A stretch of 64,000 nt of DNA from Kosakonia sp. H02 (GCA_030704225.1 CP131915.1:744001-808000); one strand, 5' to 3'. Numbered from the stretch's first letter, positions 43,627 to 53,845 are shown. Translations and numbers: made by a program. Notes: generated from the sequence alone by a model not told the origin.

Positions 43627-46600
43627 ATGAAAAAACAATCCCAGCGCGTTTTAGTTACCACACCCCACCCCGGACTGCGGCTCCTCAGTTTAGGGCTTCT
43701 CTCGTTTATCTTTACCCTCTTCTCGCTGGAACTGATTCGTTTTGGCACCATCATCGCGCCGTTGTGGTTCCCCACTGCGATCATCACCGTGGCGTTTTAC
43801 CGCCATGCCGGACGGATGTGGCCGGGCATTGCGTTTGCCTGCGCGCTCGGCAACGTGGCCGCCACCGCGTTCCTCTTTTCATTCTCATTTGTCGATCTGC
43901 GCTACACGGCGGTGAATATTGTTGAAGCCGCCGTGGGTGCGATCCTGCTGCGTAAGCTGCTGCCCTGGTATAACCCGCTGCAAAACCTGGCCGACTGGGT
44001 GCGCCTCGCCATCGGCAGCGCGCTGATCCCGCCGCTGGTCGGCGGTGTGCTTATCTGCCTGCTGGTGCCGACAGACACGATGCTGCGCACGTTTATTGTC
44101 TGGGTGTTGTCCGAAGCCATCGGCGCGCTGGCGCTGGTGCCGCTCGGGCTGCTGTTTAAACCCCATTACCTGTTACGCCACCGCCAGCCGCAACTGCTGC
44201 TGGAGTTCCTCGCCACACTCGCGCTCACATTGGTGCTCAGTTGGCTCTCATTACACTATTTGCCGTGGCCTTTCACCGCCATCATTGTGCTGTTGATGTG
44301 GAGCGCGGTGCGCCTGCCGCGCATGGAAGCGTTTCTTATCTTTCTTGCCACCGTAATGATGGTGTCGCTGGTACTGGCCGTCGATCCGGGTCTTATCACG
44401 CCGCCGAAAAACAGCGTGGTGATGAACGCCCCCTGGCTGCCGTTTTTGATGATCCTGCTGCCGGTGCATGTGATGACCATGGTGATGTATGCCTTTCGCG
44501 CCGAGCGCAAACACATCACCGAAAGTGAAGCGCGTTTTCGCAACGCGATGGAGTATTCCGCCATCGGCATGGCGTTGGTCGGCACCGAAGGCCAGTGGCT
44601 GCAAACCAACAAAGCGCTGTGCCAGTTTCTCGGCTACAGCCAGGAAGAGTTGCGGTTGATGACCTTCCAGCAGCTTACCTGCCCGGAAGATTTACATAGC
44701 GACCTTGAGCAGCTCGGGCAACTGGTGCGCGGCGATATCCCCAGCTATTCAATGGAAAAGCGCTATTACCGACGCAATGGCGATCTGGTGTGGGCTTTAC
44801 TGGCGGTGTCGGTGGTGCGCCATGCCAACGGCACACCGCTCTACTTTATTGCGCAAATTGAAGACATCAACGATCTGAAACAGACCGAGTGGGTGAATAA
44901 GCGCCTGATGGAGCGCATCACCCTCGCCAATGAAGCGGGCGGGATCGGCATCTGGGAGTGGGAACTGGAGCCGGACATTATCAGTTGGGATAAGCGCATG
45001 TTCGAGATGTACGAAGTCCCTTTGCATCTCAAACCCACCTGGCAGTTGTGGTACCAACGCGTGCTGCCGGAAGACCGGGCAGAAGCCGAGCGGGTGGTCC
45101 GCGATGCGCTGGCCTCGCGCCAACCGTTTAAGCTGGAGTTTCGCATTGCCGTGAAAGATGGCATTCGCCATATCCGCTCGCTGGCGAACCGGGTGTTGAA
45201 TAAAAACGGCGACGTTGAGCGCCTGCTTGGCGTCAATATGGATATGACCGAAGTGAAGCAGCTTAACGACGCGCTGTTTCAGGAAAAAGAGCGTCTGCAC
45301 ATCACGCTGGATTCCATCGGCGAAGCGGTGCTCTGTACCGATGTCGAAATGAACGTCACCTTTATGAACCCGGTGGCGGAAAAAATGAGTGGCTGGTCGC
45401 AAGAAAATGCCATCGGCCAACCGTTGATGACGGTGCTGCGCATCACCTTCGGTGAACACGGCCCGGCAATTGAAAACATTCATAGCGGCGCGATGTCCCG
45501 CACGGCGATTGAGCAGGATCTGGTGTTGCACTGCCGTTCCGGCGGCAGTTTCGATATTCACTACACCATTACGCCGCTCAGCACGCTGGACGGGCAGAAT
45601 ATCGGCTCGGTGCTGGTTATCCAGGATGTCACCGAATCACGTAAAATGCTGCGCCAGCTCAGCTACAGCGCATCACACGATGCGCTCACCCACCTGGCGA
45701 ACCGCGTCAGTTTTGAAAACCACCTCAAGCGCCTGCTGTTAACAGTGCAGGAGTTCCACCAGCGTCATGCGCTGGTATTTATCGATCTCGACAGGTTTAA
45801 AGCGGTAAACGATACCGCCGGTCACGCCGCCGGTGACACGCTGTTGCGCGAGATTTCAACGCTGATGCTCACCCTGTTGCGCTCAACGGATATTCTTGCC
45901 CGCCTCGGCGGCGATGAGTTTGGGTTGCTGCTCCCGGATTGCAACGTCGAAAGCGCGCGCTACATTTCGGGCCGCATCATTGAAGCGATTAATGACTACC
46001 ACTTTACGTGGGAGGGGCGTTTGCATCGCATCGGGGCCAGCGCCGGGATCACCATTATTGATGAATATAACTGCCAGGCATCTGAAGTAATGTCGCAGGC
46101 GGATATCGCCTGTTATGCGTCGAAGAATAACGGGCGCGGCACGGTTACCGTTTACGAGCCGCAGCAGGCGATGATGCAGCATGAACACACAATGATGTCG
46201 CTGGATGAGCAGTGGCATATGATCAAAGACAATCACCTGCTGCTGATTGCGCGCGGTGTTGCCTCCCCGCGCGTGCCGGAAGCCTGCAACTTCTGGCTGC
46301 TCTCTTTGCGCTTATGGACCAGCGAAGGCGAAGTGGTGGAAGAACACGCGTTTCGTGCCAGCCTGCATGAGCCAGAATTGCTTCGCGCCCTCGACCGGCG
46401 CGTGTTTCATGAATTTTTCCGCCAGCACGCAACCGCCGTCACCGGCAAAGGGCTTGGTGTTGCCCTGCCCCTTTCCGTTGCCGGGCTGGCAAGTGCTCAG
46501 CTGGTGGATGAACTGCTGCTGATGCTGGAAAGCGGCCCGATGCCGGGGCGTTTGCTGCATGTTGTTATTCAGGCTGAAGCCCTGATGCGCGAAGGCAATA

Positions 46601-46956
46601 CCGTTGTTGATAATCTGCAACGGCTGCGCCAGGCGGGCTGCCGCATTATTCTCAGCCATATCGGGCGCGATCTGGACGTGTTCGACCACCTCGCGCCGAA
46701 TATAGCCGATTACCTGCTGCTGGAGCCGGAGCTGGTCAGCAATGTCCACGGTAATTTGATGGATGAAATGATGGTGACCATTATTCAGGGGCACGCCCAG
46801 CGCCTCGGTCTGAAAACTATCGCCGGGCCGACCAACCAGCCGATGATGATGGATACCCTTTCCGGCATTGGTATCGATATGATTTACGGCGATATTATTT
46901 CCCAGCCGCAGCCGCTTGATTTAATGCTGAATACTCATTATTTCGGCATCAACTAA
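43627..46956 (+). CDS. dgcE: Diguanylate cyclase DgcE (YegE)
   Basis: Protein of 1109 residues (E. coli about 1105). The N-terminal MASE1 membrane sensor (about residues 15-300, eight or more helices) is followed by three PAS/PAC domains (for example FRNAMEYSAIGMALVGTEG, then RITLANEAGGIGIWEWELE). The GGDEF domain has its catalytic GGDEF at residues 761-765. The last 240 residues align in place with an EAL domain but lack the EAL and metal-binding motifs, so this part is probably regulatory. The product makes c-di-GMP at the inner membrane and controls curli/cellulose and motility in E. coli. Confidence 0.95.
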   Translation: MKKQSQRVLVTTPHPGLRLLSLGLLSFIFTLFSLELIRFGTIIAPLWFPTAIITVAFYRHAGRMWPGIAFACALGNVAATAFLFSFSFVDLRYTAVNIVEAAVGAILLRKLLPWYNPLQNLADWVRLAIGSALIPPLVGGVLICLLVPTDTMLRTFIVWVLSEAIGALALVPLGLLFKPHYLLRHRQPQLLLEFLATLALTLVLSWLSLHYLPWPFTAIIVLLMWSAVRLPRMEAFLIFLATVMMVSLVLAVDPGLITPPKNSVVMNAPWLPFLMILLPVHVMTMVMYAFRAERKHITESEARFRNAMEYSAIGMALVGTEGQWLQTNKALCQFLGYSQEELRLMTFQQLTCPEDLHSDLEQLGQLVRGDIPSYSMEKRYYRRNGDLVWALLAVSVVRHANGTPLYFIAQIEDINDLKQTEWVNKRLMERITLANEAGGIGIWEWELEPDIISWDKRMFEMYEVPLHLKPTWQLWYQRVLPEDRAEAERVVRDALASRQPFKLEFRIAVKDGIRHIRSLANRVLNKNGDVERLLGVNMDMTEVKQLNDALFQEKERLHITLDSIGEAVLCTDVEMNVTFMNPVAEKMSGWSQENAIGQPLMTVLRITFGEHGPAIENIHSGAMSRTAIEQDLVLHCRSGGSFDIHYTITPLSTLDGQNIGSVLVIQDVTESRKMLRQLSYSASHDALTHLANRVSFENHLKRLLLTVQEFHQRHALVFIDLDRFKAVNDTAGHAAGDTLLREISTLMLTLLRSTDILARLGGDEFGLLLPDCNVESARYISGRIIEAINDYHFTWEGRLHRIGASAGITIIDEYNCQASEVMSQADIACYASKNNGRGTVTVYEPQQAMMQHEHTMMSLDEQWHMIKDNHLLLIARGVASPRVPEACNFWLLSLRLWTSEGEVVEEHAFRASLHEPELLRALDRRVFHEFFRQHATAVTGKGLGVALPLSVAGLASAQLVDELLLMLESGPMPGRLLHVVIQAEALMREGNTVVDNLQRLRQAGCRIILSHIGRDLDVFDHLAPNIADYLLLEPELVSNVHGNLMDEMMVTIIQGHAQRLGLKTIAGPTNQPMMMDTLSGIGIDMIYGDIISQPQPLDLMLNTHYFGIN

Positions 46957-46957
46957 T

Positions 46958-46987
46958 CGCCAGATGGCGGCGTTGCCTTATCCGCCA
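46958..46987. repeat. REP-like element between yegE and alkA
   Basis: The stretch reads GCCAGATGGCGGCG, then CTTATCCGCC, the two marks of a REP unit, between the convergent stops of yegE and alkA. It probably acts as a transcription or mRNA-end element for both genes. Confidence 0.6.
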
Positions 46988-47833
46988 TTACGCTTCGGGC
47001 ACCCACTCCGGGGTATACCAAATATGCAATAACGCATACGACCGCCACGGCTGCCAGCGCTCGGCGTAACGCCGCGTCTGCGCGGGCGTCATCCCGGCGA
47101 AACGCTGCTTAATCGCATAATCGTCCGGTAAAAACACATCTTTTGCCTGCCAGCCGCGCAGGGCGAAATAATTGGCCGTCCAGCGCCCAATCCCCGGAAA
47201 GGTTTGTAACGTTTTCACGCCCTGCTCCACATCCTCTGGCAATGTCAGCGGAAATCGCCCTTCGCACACCGCGTCGGCAACCGCAATCAGCGCCTGCCCG
47301 CGTTTAAGCGGCATGCCCAGGGTTTTGAGTTCCTCCGCGTCTGCCACTGCCAGTTGCTCCGCCGTGGGAAAGCAGATAAACCCCGGCGCGTCTTCCAGCA
47401 CATCCCCATAGCGGTGGGCAACTTTCGCGGTGAGTTTTGCCGCCATCGCCACGCTCACCAGTTGGCCTAATATCGCGCGGACTGCCTGCTCGAACGGGTC
47501 AACACTGCCCGGCAAACGTAAACCAGGACGCGCCGCGCCTACATCCCCCAGCGCGGCATTAATAATGTGCGGATCGCTATGCAAATCAAACAGGCGCACG
47601 AGACGCTGCAAACAGTGCTCTGCAATCGGCTCCAGCCCTTCGCTTAACGTCACCTTTAGCGCCGCACTGGCCTCATCCGGCTCGGCGGTGATCACCCCGC
47701 GATGCCCGGCAAACGCATAGCTGCGCACATAGCGCGTTTCACTGACCTCTTCCACGCCCGTCACGGCACGTGCACGTAAAAAACCCAACATCCATGCCCA
47801 GTCGTAGGGCGGCTGCCAGCGCAGTGTGTACAT
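46988..47833 (-). CDS. alkA: DNA-3-methyladenine glycosylase II
   Basis: Protein of 281 residues (E. coli 282). The N-terminal TBP-like domain (about 1-110) precedes the HhH-GPD fold: helix-hairpin-helix TFPGIGRWTANYFALRG at about 211-227 and the catalytic D238 in FLPDDYAIK. It removes 3-methyladenine and other alkylated bases. In E. coli it is induced by Ada; no Ada box could be confirmed here by eye. It diverges from yegD. Confidence 0.96.
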   Translation of the reverse strand: MYTLRWQPPYDWAWMLGFLRARAVTGVEEVSETRYVRSYAFAGHRGVITAEPDEASAALKVTLSEGLEPIAEHCLQRLVRLFDLHSDPHIINAALGDVGAARPGLRLPGSVDPFEQAVRAILGQLVSVAMAAKLTAKVAHRYGDVLEDAPGFICFPTAEQLAVADAEELKTLGMPLKRGQALIAVADAVCEGRFPLTLPEDVEQGVKTLQTFPGIGRWTANYFALRGWQAKDVFLPDDYAIKQRFAGMTPAQTRRYAERWQPWRSYALLHIWYTPEWVPEA

Positions 47834-47966
47834 AAGCTCTCCTGAATAGTGACGCTAAAAGCATAACAACTCAGGCCATTTTCGCCTTGCTTTCATATTC
47901 CGGTTGTCGCCTGTCACGCATTCGGCTAAAGTCGCCCCCCTTCTTCACCGGCATGGGGATAGACAG

Positions 47967-49319
47967 GTGTTTATTGGTTTTGACTACGGTACGGCAAACT
48001 GCTCAGTGGCGGTGATGCGCGATAACGCGCCGCAGCTGCTGACCATGGAAAATAACAGTACCTTACTGCCGTCGATGCTCTGTGCACCGACGCGCGAAGC
48101 GGTCAGCGAATGGCTGTATCGCCATCATCAGGTTCCGGCCACGGGCAGCGAAACCCAGGCGCTGCTCAGGCGCGCGATGAGCTTTAACCGCGAGGAAGAT
48201 ATCGAGGTTAACGCCGCCAGCGTGCAGTTTGGCCTCGCCTCGCTGCGCCAGTATGTGAGCGACCCGGAAGAGGTCTACTTCGTTAAATCGCCTAAATCCT
48301 TTCTCGGCGCGAGCGGGTTAAAACCGCAGCAAATCGCCCTGTTTGAAGATCTGGTCTGCGCCATGATGTTGCATATCCGCAAACAAGCGGAAACACAGCT
48401 TCCCGAAAGCATCACCCAGGCGGTAATTGGCCGCCCGATTAACTTCCAGGGGCTCGGCGGTGATGACGCCAACGCCCAGGCGCAGGGTATTCTTGAGCGC
48501 GCGGCAAAACGCGCAGGCTTTGCCGATGTGGTGTTCCAGTTCGAACCGGTCGCCGCAGGGCTGGATTTTGAAGCCACCCTGAATGATGAGAAACGCGTGC
48601 TGGTGGTCGATATCGGCGGCGGCACCACCGACTGTTCGCTGATCCTGATGGGGCCGCAGTGGCGCGAAAAACAGGAGCGCACCGCCAGCCTGCTCGGGCA
48701 CAGTGGCTGTCGCGTCGGCGGTAACGATTTAGACATTGCGCTGGCGTTCAAAAGCCTGATGCCGCTGCTCGGCATGGGCGGGCAGACGGAAAAAGGCATT
48801 GCGCTGCCCATTTTGCCGTGGTGGAACGCGGTGGCAATTAACGATGTCCCGGCGCAAACCGAGTTTTACAGCGCGGCGAATGGTCGCTTGCTGAATGATT
48901 TGCTGCGCGATGCGCGCGAGGCAGACAAAGTCGCCCTGCTGCGCAAAGTGTGGCAACAGCGGCTGAGCTACCGGCTGGTGCGCAGTGCGGAAGAGAGCAA
49001 AATCGCCCTGTCCGACACGCAACAAGTCAACACGGCGTTGCCGTTTATCAGCGAAACGCTGGCGACGGCTATCGATCAGGATGGCCTGGAAAACGCGCTT
49101 AACCAGCCGTTGCAGCGCATTATCGAGCAGGTGCAACTGGCGCTGGCAAGCAGCAATGACACGCCGGAAGTGATTTATCTGACCGGCGGCAGCGCCCGCT
49201 CGCCGATTATCAAAAAAGCGCTGGCGCAAACCCTGCCGGGCATTCCGATTGCCGGTGGCGATGATTTTGGCTCGGTCACCGCCGGGCTGGCCCGCTGGGC
49301 GCAGGTAGTATTCCGCTGA
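47967..49319 (+). CDS. yegD: Hsp70-family chaperone-like protein YegD
   Basis: Protein of 450 residues if started at the GTG 47967, which gives (M)FIGFDYGTANCSVAVM and matches E. coli YegD in length; GGGGA precedes it. A frame extension to 47904 has no family match. The actin-fold ATPase motifs are IGFDYGTANCSVAV (phosphate 1), VVDIGGGTTDCS (phosphate 2) and VIYLTGGSARSPII (adenosine). It lacks the DnaK substrate-binding domain. Function is unclear. The E. coli neighbours yegI, yegJ, pphC and yegL are absent here. Confidence 0.92.
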   Translation: MFIGFDYGTANCSVAVMRDNAPQLLTMENNSTLLPSMLCAPTREAVSEWLYRHHQVPATGSETQALLRRAMSFNREEDIEVNAASVQFGLASLRQYVSDPEEVYFVKSPKSFLGASGLKPQQIALFEDLVCAMMLHIRKQAETQLPESITQAVIGRPINFQGLGGDDANAQAQGILERAAKRAGFADVVFQFEPVAAGLDFEATLNDEKRVLVVDIGGGTTDCSLILMGPQWREKQERTASLLGHSGCRVGGNDLDIALAFKSLMPLLGMGGQTEKGIALPILPWWNAVAINDVPAQTEFYSAANGRLLNDLLRDAREADKVALLRKVWQQRLSYRLVRSAEESKIALSDTQQVNTALPFISETLATAIDQDGLENALNQPLQRIIEQVQLALASSNDTPEVIYLTGGSARSPIIKKALAQTLPGIPIAGGDDFGSVTAGLARWAQVVFR

Positions 49320-49325
49320 TTATTT

Positions 49326-49353
49326 GCCGGGTGGCGGCACCCGGCGTTATTTT
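49326..49353 (+). terminator. Intrinsic terminator after yegD
   Basis: GCCGGGTG / CACCCGGC is a perfect 8-base stem with a 4-base GCGG loop, followed by GTTATTTTC. It begins 7 bases after the yegD stop and should isolate yegD from mdtA. Confidence 0.75.
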
Positions 49354-49415
49354 CTTCTACAAAATCGCCCTAACGCAAATTACCTGCCACTCATACGTTT
49401 CCAGACAGTGTTTCA

Positions 49416-49462
49416 TTTTTCCTCCATTTTTCTACGGCATACGCTTACTAAACTAGTATTAT
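49416..49462 (+). promoter_or_regulatory. mdtA promoter region with possible BaeR box
   Basis: TTTTTCCTCCAT followed by a T-rich stretch and GGC resembles the BaeR consensus (TTTTTCTCCATDATTGGC) with an extra base, and is followed at 49457-49462 by TATTAT as a possible -10. No good -35 hexamer is seen, which fits activator dependence. Known biology: BaeR-phosphate activates mdtABCD-baeSR. The exact site is uncertain. Confidence 0.4.
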
Positions 49463-49496
49463 TCCGCCATTGGATTTTTATGAGATACGCATAACG

Positions 49497-50723
49497 ATGA
49501 AAGGCAGTGTTACGTTTCGCCGCACGGTTGTCGCGGTAGTGGTTATCGCGGTAGCGGGCGTCGCCTGGTATCAATTTGGTCATAAAGAGTCTTCTTCCAC
49601 GGCGAGCGGGCAACCCCAGGGTCAGGGAAGCGGTCGTCATGGTATGCGCGGTGGTGCACTGCCGCCGGTGCAGGCGGCCACGGCGACCAGTGAATCCGTT
49701 CCGCGTTATCTCTCCGGGCTGGGTACTATTACCGCGACGAATACTGTCACCGTTCGCAGCCGCGTCTCCGGGCAGTTAAAAGCGCTCCACTTCCAGGAAG
49801 GTCAGCAGGTGAAAGCGGGCGATCTGCTGGCAGAGATAGACCCCAGCGAGTTCAACGTCGCGCTGGCGCAGGCCCAGGGGCAACTGGCTAAAGATAAAGC
49901 GACGCTTGCCAATGCCCGCCGCGATCTGGCCCGCTATCAGCAACTGGCAAAAACCAGCCTCGTTTCCCGCCAGGATTTAGATGCCCAGCAGGCGCTGGTC
50001 AGCGAATCCGAAGGGACGGTCAAAGCCGATGAAGCCTCCGTTGCCAGCGCACAATTACAGCTCGACTGGAGCCGTATCACCGCGCCGATTTCCGGTCGCG
50101 TCGGGTTAAAGCAGGTTGATATCGGCAACCAAATCTCCAGCAGCGATACCACCGGCATCGTGGTGCTGACGCAAACCCATCCCATCGATTTAGTCTTTAC
50201 CCTGCCAGAAAGCGAGATTGCCACGGTCGTACAGGCACAAAAAGCGGGCCAGCAACTGGTGGTGGAAGCCTGGGATCGCACCAACAAGCAGAAACTGAGC
50301 AGCGGCACGTTATTGAGCCTCGACAACCAGATTGATGCCACCACCGGCACCATCAAGCTGAAAGCGCGTTTTGACAACCAGGACGACGCGCTGTTCCCGA
50401 ACCAGTTCGTTAACGCCCGTATGCTGGTTGCCACCCAGCAGGATGCGGTGGTCATTCCCGCCGCCGCGCTGCAAATGGGCAATGAAGGTAATTTTGTCTG
50501 GGTACTGAACGACAAAAACCAGGTCAGCAAACACACCGTCACGCCGGGCATTCAGGACAGCCAGAAAGTGGTAATTAGCGCCGGGCTGTCGGCGGGCGAT
50601 CGGGTGGTTACGGACGGTATCGACCGTCTGACCGAGGGGGCGAAAGTGGAAGTGGTGGATGCCACTCGCTCAGAAGCAACACCGGCAAAGCGTGAAACCC
50701 CGGCGAAAGGAGCACACTCCTGA
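49497..50723 (+). CDS. mdtA: Multidrug efflux membrane fusion protein MdtA
   Basis: Periplasmic adaptor of 408 residues from the ATG at 49497 (MKGSVTFRRTVVAVVVIAVA). It has an N-terminal signal/anchor helix, a Gly/Ser-rich linker, a barrel-sandwich hybrid (VRSRVSGQLKALHFQEGQQV), an alpha hairpin (ALAQAQGQLAKDKATLANAR and its return helix) and a beta-barrel domain. It links the MdtB/MdtC pump to TolC for efflux of novobiocin, bile salts and similar compounds. Its stop overlaps the mdtB ATG as TGATG. Nine extra codons upstream are open but lack family similarity. Confidence 0.96.
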   Translation: MKGSVTFRRTVVAVVVIAVAGVAWYQFGHKESSSTASGQPQGQGSGRHGMRGGALPPVQAATATSESVPRYLSGLGTITATNTVTVRSRVSGQLKALHFQEGQQVKAGDLLAEIDPSEFNVALAQAQGQLAKDKATLANARRDLARYQQLAKTSLVSRQDLDAQQALVSESEGTVKADEASVASAQLQLDWSRITAPISGRVGLKQVDIGNQISSSDTTGIVVLTQTHPIDLVFTLPESEIATVVQAQKAGQQLVVEAWDRTNKQKLSSGTLLSLDNQIDATTGTIKLKARFDNQDDALFPNQFVNARMLVATQQDAVVIPAAALQMGNEGNFVWVLNDKNQVSKHTVTPGIQDSQKVVISAGLSAGDRVVTDGIDRLTEGAKVEVVDATRSEATPAKRETPAKGAHS

Positions 50724-53700
50724 TGCAGCTGCTACCGCCGGGCCGAACGGGCGGCCCTTCCCGGCTGTTTATCCTGCGCCCGGTCGCCACCACGCTTCTG
50801 ATGGTGGCTATCCTGCTGGCCGGGATCATCGGTTACCGCTTCCTGCCCGTTTCCGCCCTGCCGGAAGTGGATTACCCCACCATTCAGGTGGTAACGCTCT
50901 ATCCGGGAGCCAGCCCGGACGTGGTCACTTCCGCCATTACCGCGCCGCTGGAGCGCCAGTTCGGCCAGATGTCGGGCTTAAAACAGATGTCGTCGCAAAG
51001 CTCCGGCGGCGCATCGGTAGTGACGCTCCAGTTCCAGCTTAGCCTGCCGCTGGATGTCGCCGAGCAGGAAGTGCAGGCGGCCATGAACGCTGCCAATAGC
51101 CTGCTGCCCTCAGATCTGCCTAACCCGCCGGTTTACAGCAAAGTGAACCCCGCCGACCCGCCAATCATGACGCTGGCGGTTACCTCGTCCGCCATGCCGA
51201 TGACGCAGGTGGAAGATATGGTGGAAACCCGCGTCGCGCAGAAAATTTCGCAGGTCTCCGGCGTCGGCCTGGTGACCCTTTCCGGCGGCCAGCGCCCCGC
51301 CGTGCGTGTCAAACTCAACGCGCAGGCGATTGCCGGACTTGGGCTGACCAGCGAAACCATTCGCACCGCCATCAGTAACGCTAACGTCAACTCGGCAAAA
51401 GGCAGCCTCGATGGCCCGACCCGCGCGGTTACGCTTTCCGCCAACGATCAGATGCAGTCCGCCGAGGAGTATCGCAAGCTGATTATCGCTTATCAGAACG
51501 GCGCGCCCATTCGGCTGGGTGATATCGCGACCGTTGAGCAAGGGGCGGAAAATAGCTGGCTGGGGGCGTGGGCCAACAAGCAGCAAGCCATTGTGATGAA
51601 TGTCCAGCGCCAGCCGGGCGCGAACATTATTGACACCGCAGACAATATCCATGCCCTGCTGCCGCAGTTAACGGAAAGTCTGCCGAAGTCAGTCAGCGTC
51701 AAAGTGTTGTCAGATCGCACCAATAATATCCGCGCGTCAGTCAGCGATACCCAGTTTGAATTGATGCTGGCGATTGCGCTGGTGGTGATGATTATCTACC
51801 TGTTTTTGCGCAATATTCCGGCGACGATCATTCCCGGCGTGGCGGTGCCGCTGTCGCTGGTCGGCACGTTCGCCGCGATGGTGTTTCTCGATTTCTCTAT
51901 CAACAATCTGACGTTAATGGCTCTGACCATCGCCACCGGTTTCGTGGTCGATGACGCGATTGTGGTGATTGAGAACATCTCGCGCTATATCGAAAAAGGC
52001 GAGAAACCGCTCACCGCCGCACTAAAAGGCGCGGGCGAAATCGGCTTTACCATCATTTCACTGACCTTCTCGCTGATTGCGGTGCTGATCCCGCTGCTGT
52101 TTATGGGCGATATTGTCGGGCGCTTGTTTCGCGAGTTTGCCGTCACGCTGGCAATCGCGATTTTGATTTCCGCCGTGGTGTCACTGACGCTAACACCAAT
52201 GATGTGCGCGCGCATGTTAAGCGCTGAATCCCTGCGTAAGCAAAACCGCTTCTCCCGCGCCTCGGAGCGTTTCTTCGAGCGGGTGATTGCCGGTTACGGG
52301 CGCTGGCTGAGTAAAGTGCTCAATCATCCGTGGCTGACGCTGAGTGTTGCCATCGGCACGTTACTGCTGTCGGTGATGCTGTGGGTTTTCATCCCGAAAG
52401 GCTTCTTCCCGGTGCAGGACAACGGCATTATCCAGGGCACGCTACAGGCACCGCAATCCGCCTCGTTTGCCAGCATGGCGGAGCGCCAGCGTCAGGTGGC
52501 AGATATTATTTTGCGCGACCCGGCAGTGGAAAGCCTGACCTCGTTTGTTGGCGTCGATGGCACTAACCCGTCGCTGAACAGCGCGCGGTTACAAATCAAC
52601 CTGAAACCGCTGGAAGACCGCGACGATCGCGTCCAGCCGGTAATCGAACGTTTGCAGCAGGCGGCGGCGAAAGTGCCAGGTCTCGCGCTCTATCTGCAAC
52701 CGACCCAGGATCTGACCATCGATACCACCGTCAGTCGCACGCAATATCAGTTCACCTTGCAGGCCAACTCGCTGGATGCGCTCAGCACCTGGGTGCCGCA
52801 ACTGGTGACGACATTACAGGCGCAGCCGCAACTTGCGGATGTCAGCAGTGACTGGCAGGACAAAGGGTTGGTGGCGTATGTCAATGTTGACCGCGACAGT
52901 GCCAGCCGCCTCGGCATCAGCATGTCGGATGTCGATAACGCCCTGTATAACGCCTTCGGTCAGCGGTTGATTTCGACCATTTATACTCAGGCGAATCAGT
53001 ACCGCGTGGTGCTCGAGCATGATACGGCGCAAACGCCGGGGCTGACGGCGCTGGATAATATTCGCCTGACCAGCACCGATGGCGGTGTTGTACCGCTGTC
53101 GTCGATTGCCAAAATCGAGCAGCGCTATGCGCCGTTGAGCATTAACCATCTCGACCAGTTCCCGTCGACCACCATCTCTTTTAACGTCGCCGACGGCTCC
53201 TCGCTGGGCGATGCAGTAGATGCGGTGCTGGATAGCGAAAAAACGCTCAACTTCCCGGGCAGCATCACGACCCAATTCCAGGGCAGCACGCTGGCGTTTC
53301 AGGCGGCACTCGGCAGCACAGTCTGGCTGATTGTCGCAGCGGTCGCGGCAATGTATATCGTGCTTGGCGTGCTGTATGAGAGCTTTATCCACCCGATAAC
53401 CATTCTCTCGACGCTGCCAACGGCGGGCGTCGGCGCGCTGCTGGCGCTGATGGTGTCCGGTAGCGAACTGGATGTGATTGCCATTATCGGCATCATTTTG
53501 CTGATCGGCATCGTGAAGAAAAACGCCATCATGATGATCGACTTTGCCCTCGCCGCCGAGCGCGAAGAGGGTCTGTCGCCGCGCGATGCCATTTTCCAGG
53601 CCTGTCTGCTGCGTTTTCGCCCGATCCTGATGACCACGCTGGCCGCCCTGCTCGGCGCGCTGCCGCTGATGCTCAGCACCGGCGTGGGCGCAGAGCTGCG

Positions 53701-53845
53701 CCGCCCGCTGGGGATCGGCATGGTCGGCGGTTTGCTGGTAAGCCAGGTGCTGACGCTGTTTACCACGCCGGTGATTTACCTGCTGTTCGACCGTCTGGCG
53801 CTGGCAACGAAAAAACGTTTCCCGCGTCGTGAAGAGGAGGCGTAA
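50723..53845 (+). CDS. mdtB: RND multidrug transporter subunit MdtB
   Basis: RND pump of 1040 residues, equal to E. coli MdtB, with twelve membrane helices and two large periplasmic loops. The proton-relay aspartates are D410 and D411 in ATGFVVDDAIVVIEN; the second-half signature LLIGIVKKNAIMMIDFAL is near residue 930. MdtB works as a heteromultimer with MdtC (B2C). It follows mdtA without a gap. Confidence 0.97.
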   Translation: MQLLPPGRTGGPSRLFILRPVATTLLMVAILLAGIIGYRFLPVSALPEVDYPTIQVVTLYPGASPDVVTSAITAPLERQFGQMSGLKQMSSQSSGGASVVTLQFQLSLPLDVAEQEVQAAMNAANSLLPSDLPNPPVYSKVNPADPPIMTLAVTSSAMPMTQVEDMVETRVAQKISQVSGVGLVTLSGGQRPAVRVKLNAQAIAGLGLTSETIRTAISNANVNSAKGSLDGPTRAVTLSANDQMQSAEEYRKLIIAYQNGAPIRLGDIATVEQGAENSWLGAWANKQQAIVMNVQRQPGANIIDTADNIHALLPQLTESLPKSVSVKVLSDRTNNIRASVSDTQFELMLAIALVVMIIYLFLRNIPATIIPGVAVPLSLVGTFAAMVFLDFSINNLTLMALTIATGFVVDDAIVVIENISRYIEKGEKPLTAALKGAGEIGFTIISLTFSLIAVLIPLLFMGDIVGRLFREFAVTLAIAILISAVVSLTLTPMMCARMLSAESLRKQNRFSRASERFFERVIAGYGRWLSKVLNHPWLTLSVAIGTLLLSVMLWVFIPKGFFPVQDNGIIQGTLQAPQSASFASMAERQRQVADIILRDPAVESLTSFVGVDGTNPSLNSARLQINLKPLEDRDDRVQPVIERLQQAAAKVPGLALYLQPTQDLTIDTTVSRTQYQFTLQANSLDALSTWVPQLVTTLQAQPQLADVSSDWQDKGLVAYVNVDRDSASRLGISMSDVDNALYNAFGQRLISTIYTQANQYRVVLEHDTAQTPGLTALDNIRLTSTDGGVVPLSSIAKIEQRYAPLSINHLDQFPSTTISFNVADGSSLGDAVDAVLDSEKTLNFPGSITTQFQGSTLAFQAALGSTVWLIVAAVAAMYIVLGVLYESFIHPITILSTLPTAGVGALLALMVSGSELDVIAIIGIILLIGIVKKNAIMMIDFALAAEREEGLSPRDAIFQACLLRFRPILMTTLAALLGALPLMLSTGVGAELRRPLGIGMVGGLLVSQVLTLFTTPVIYLLFDRLALATKKRFPRREEEA

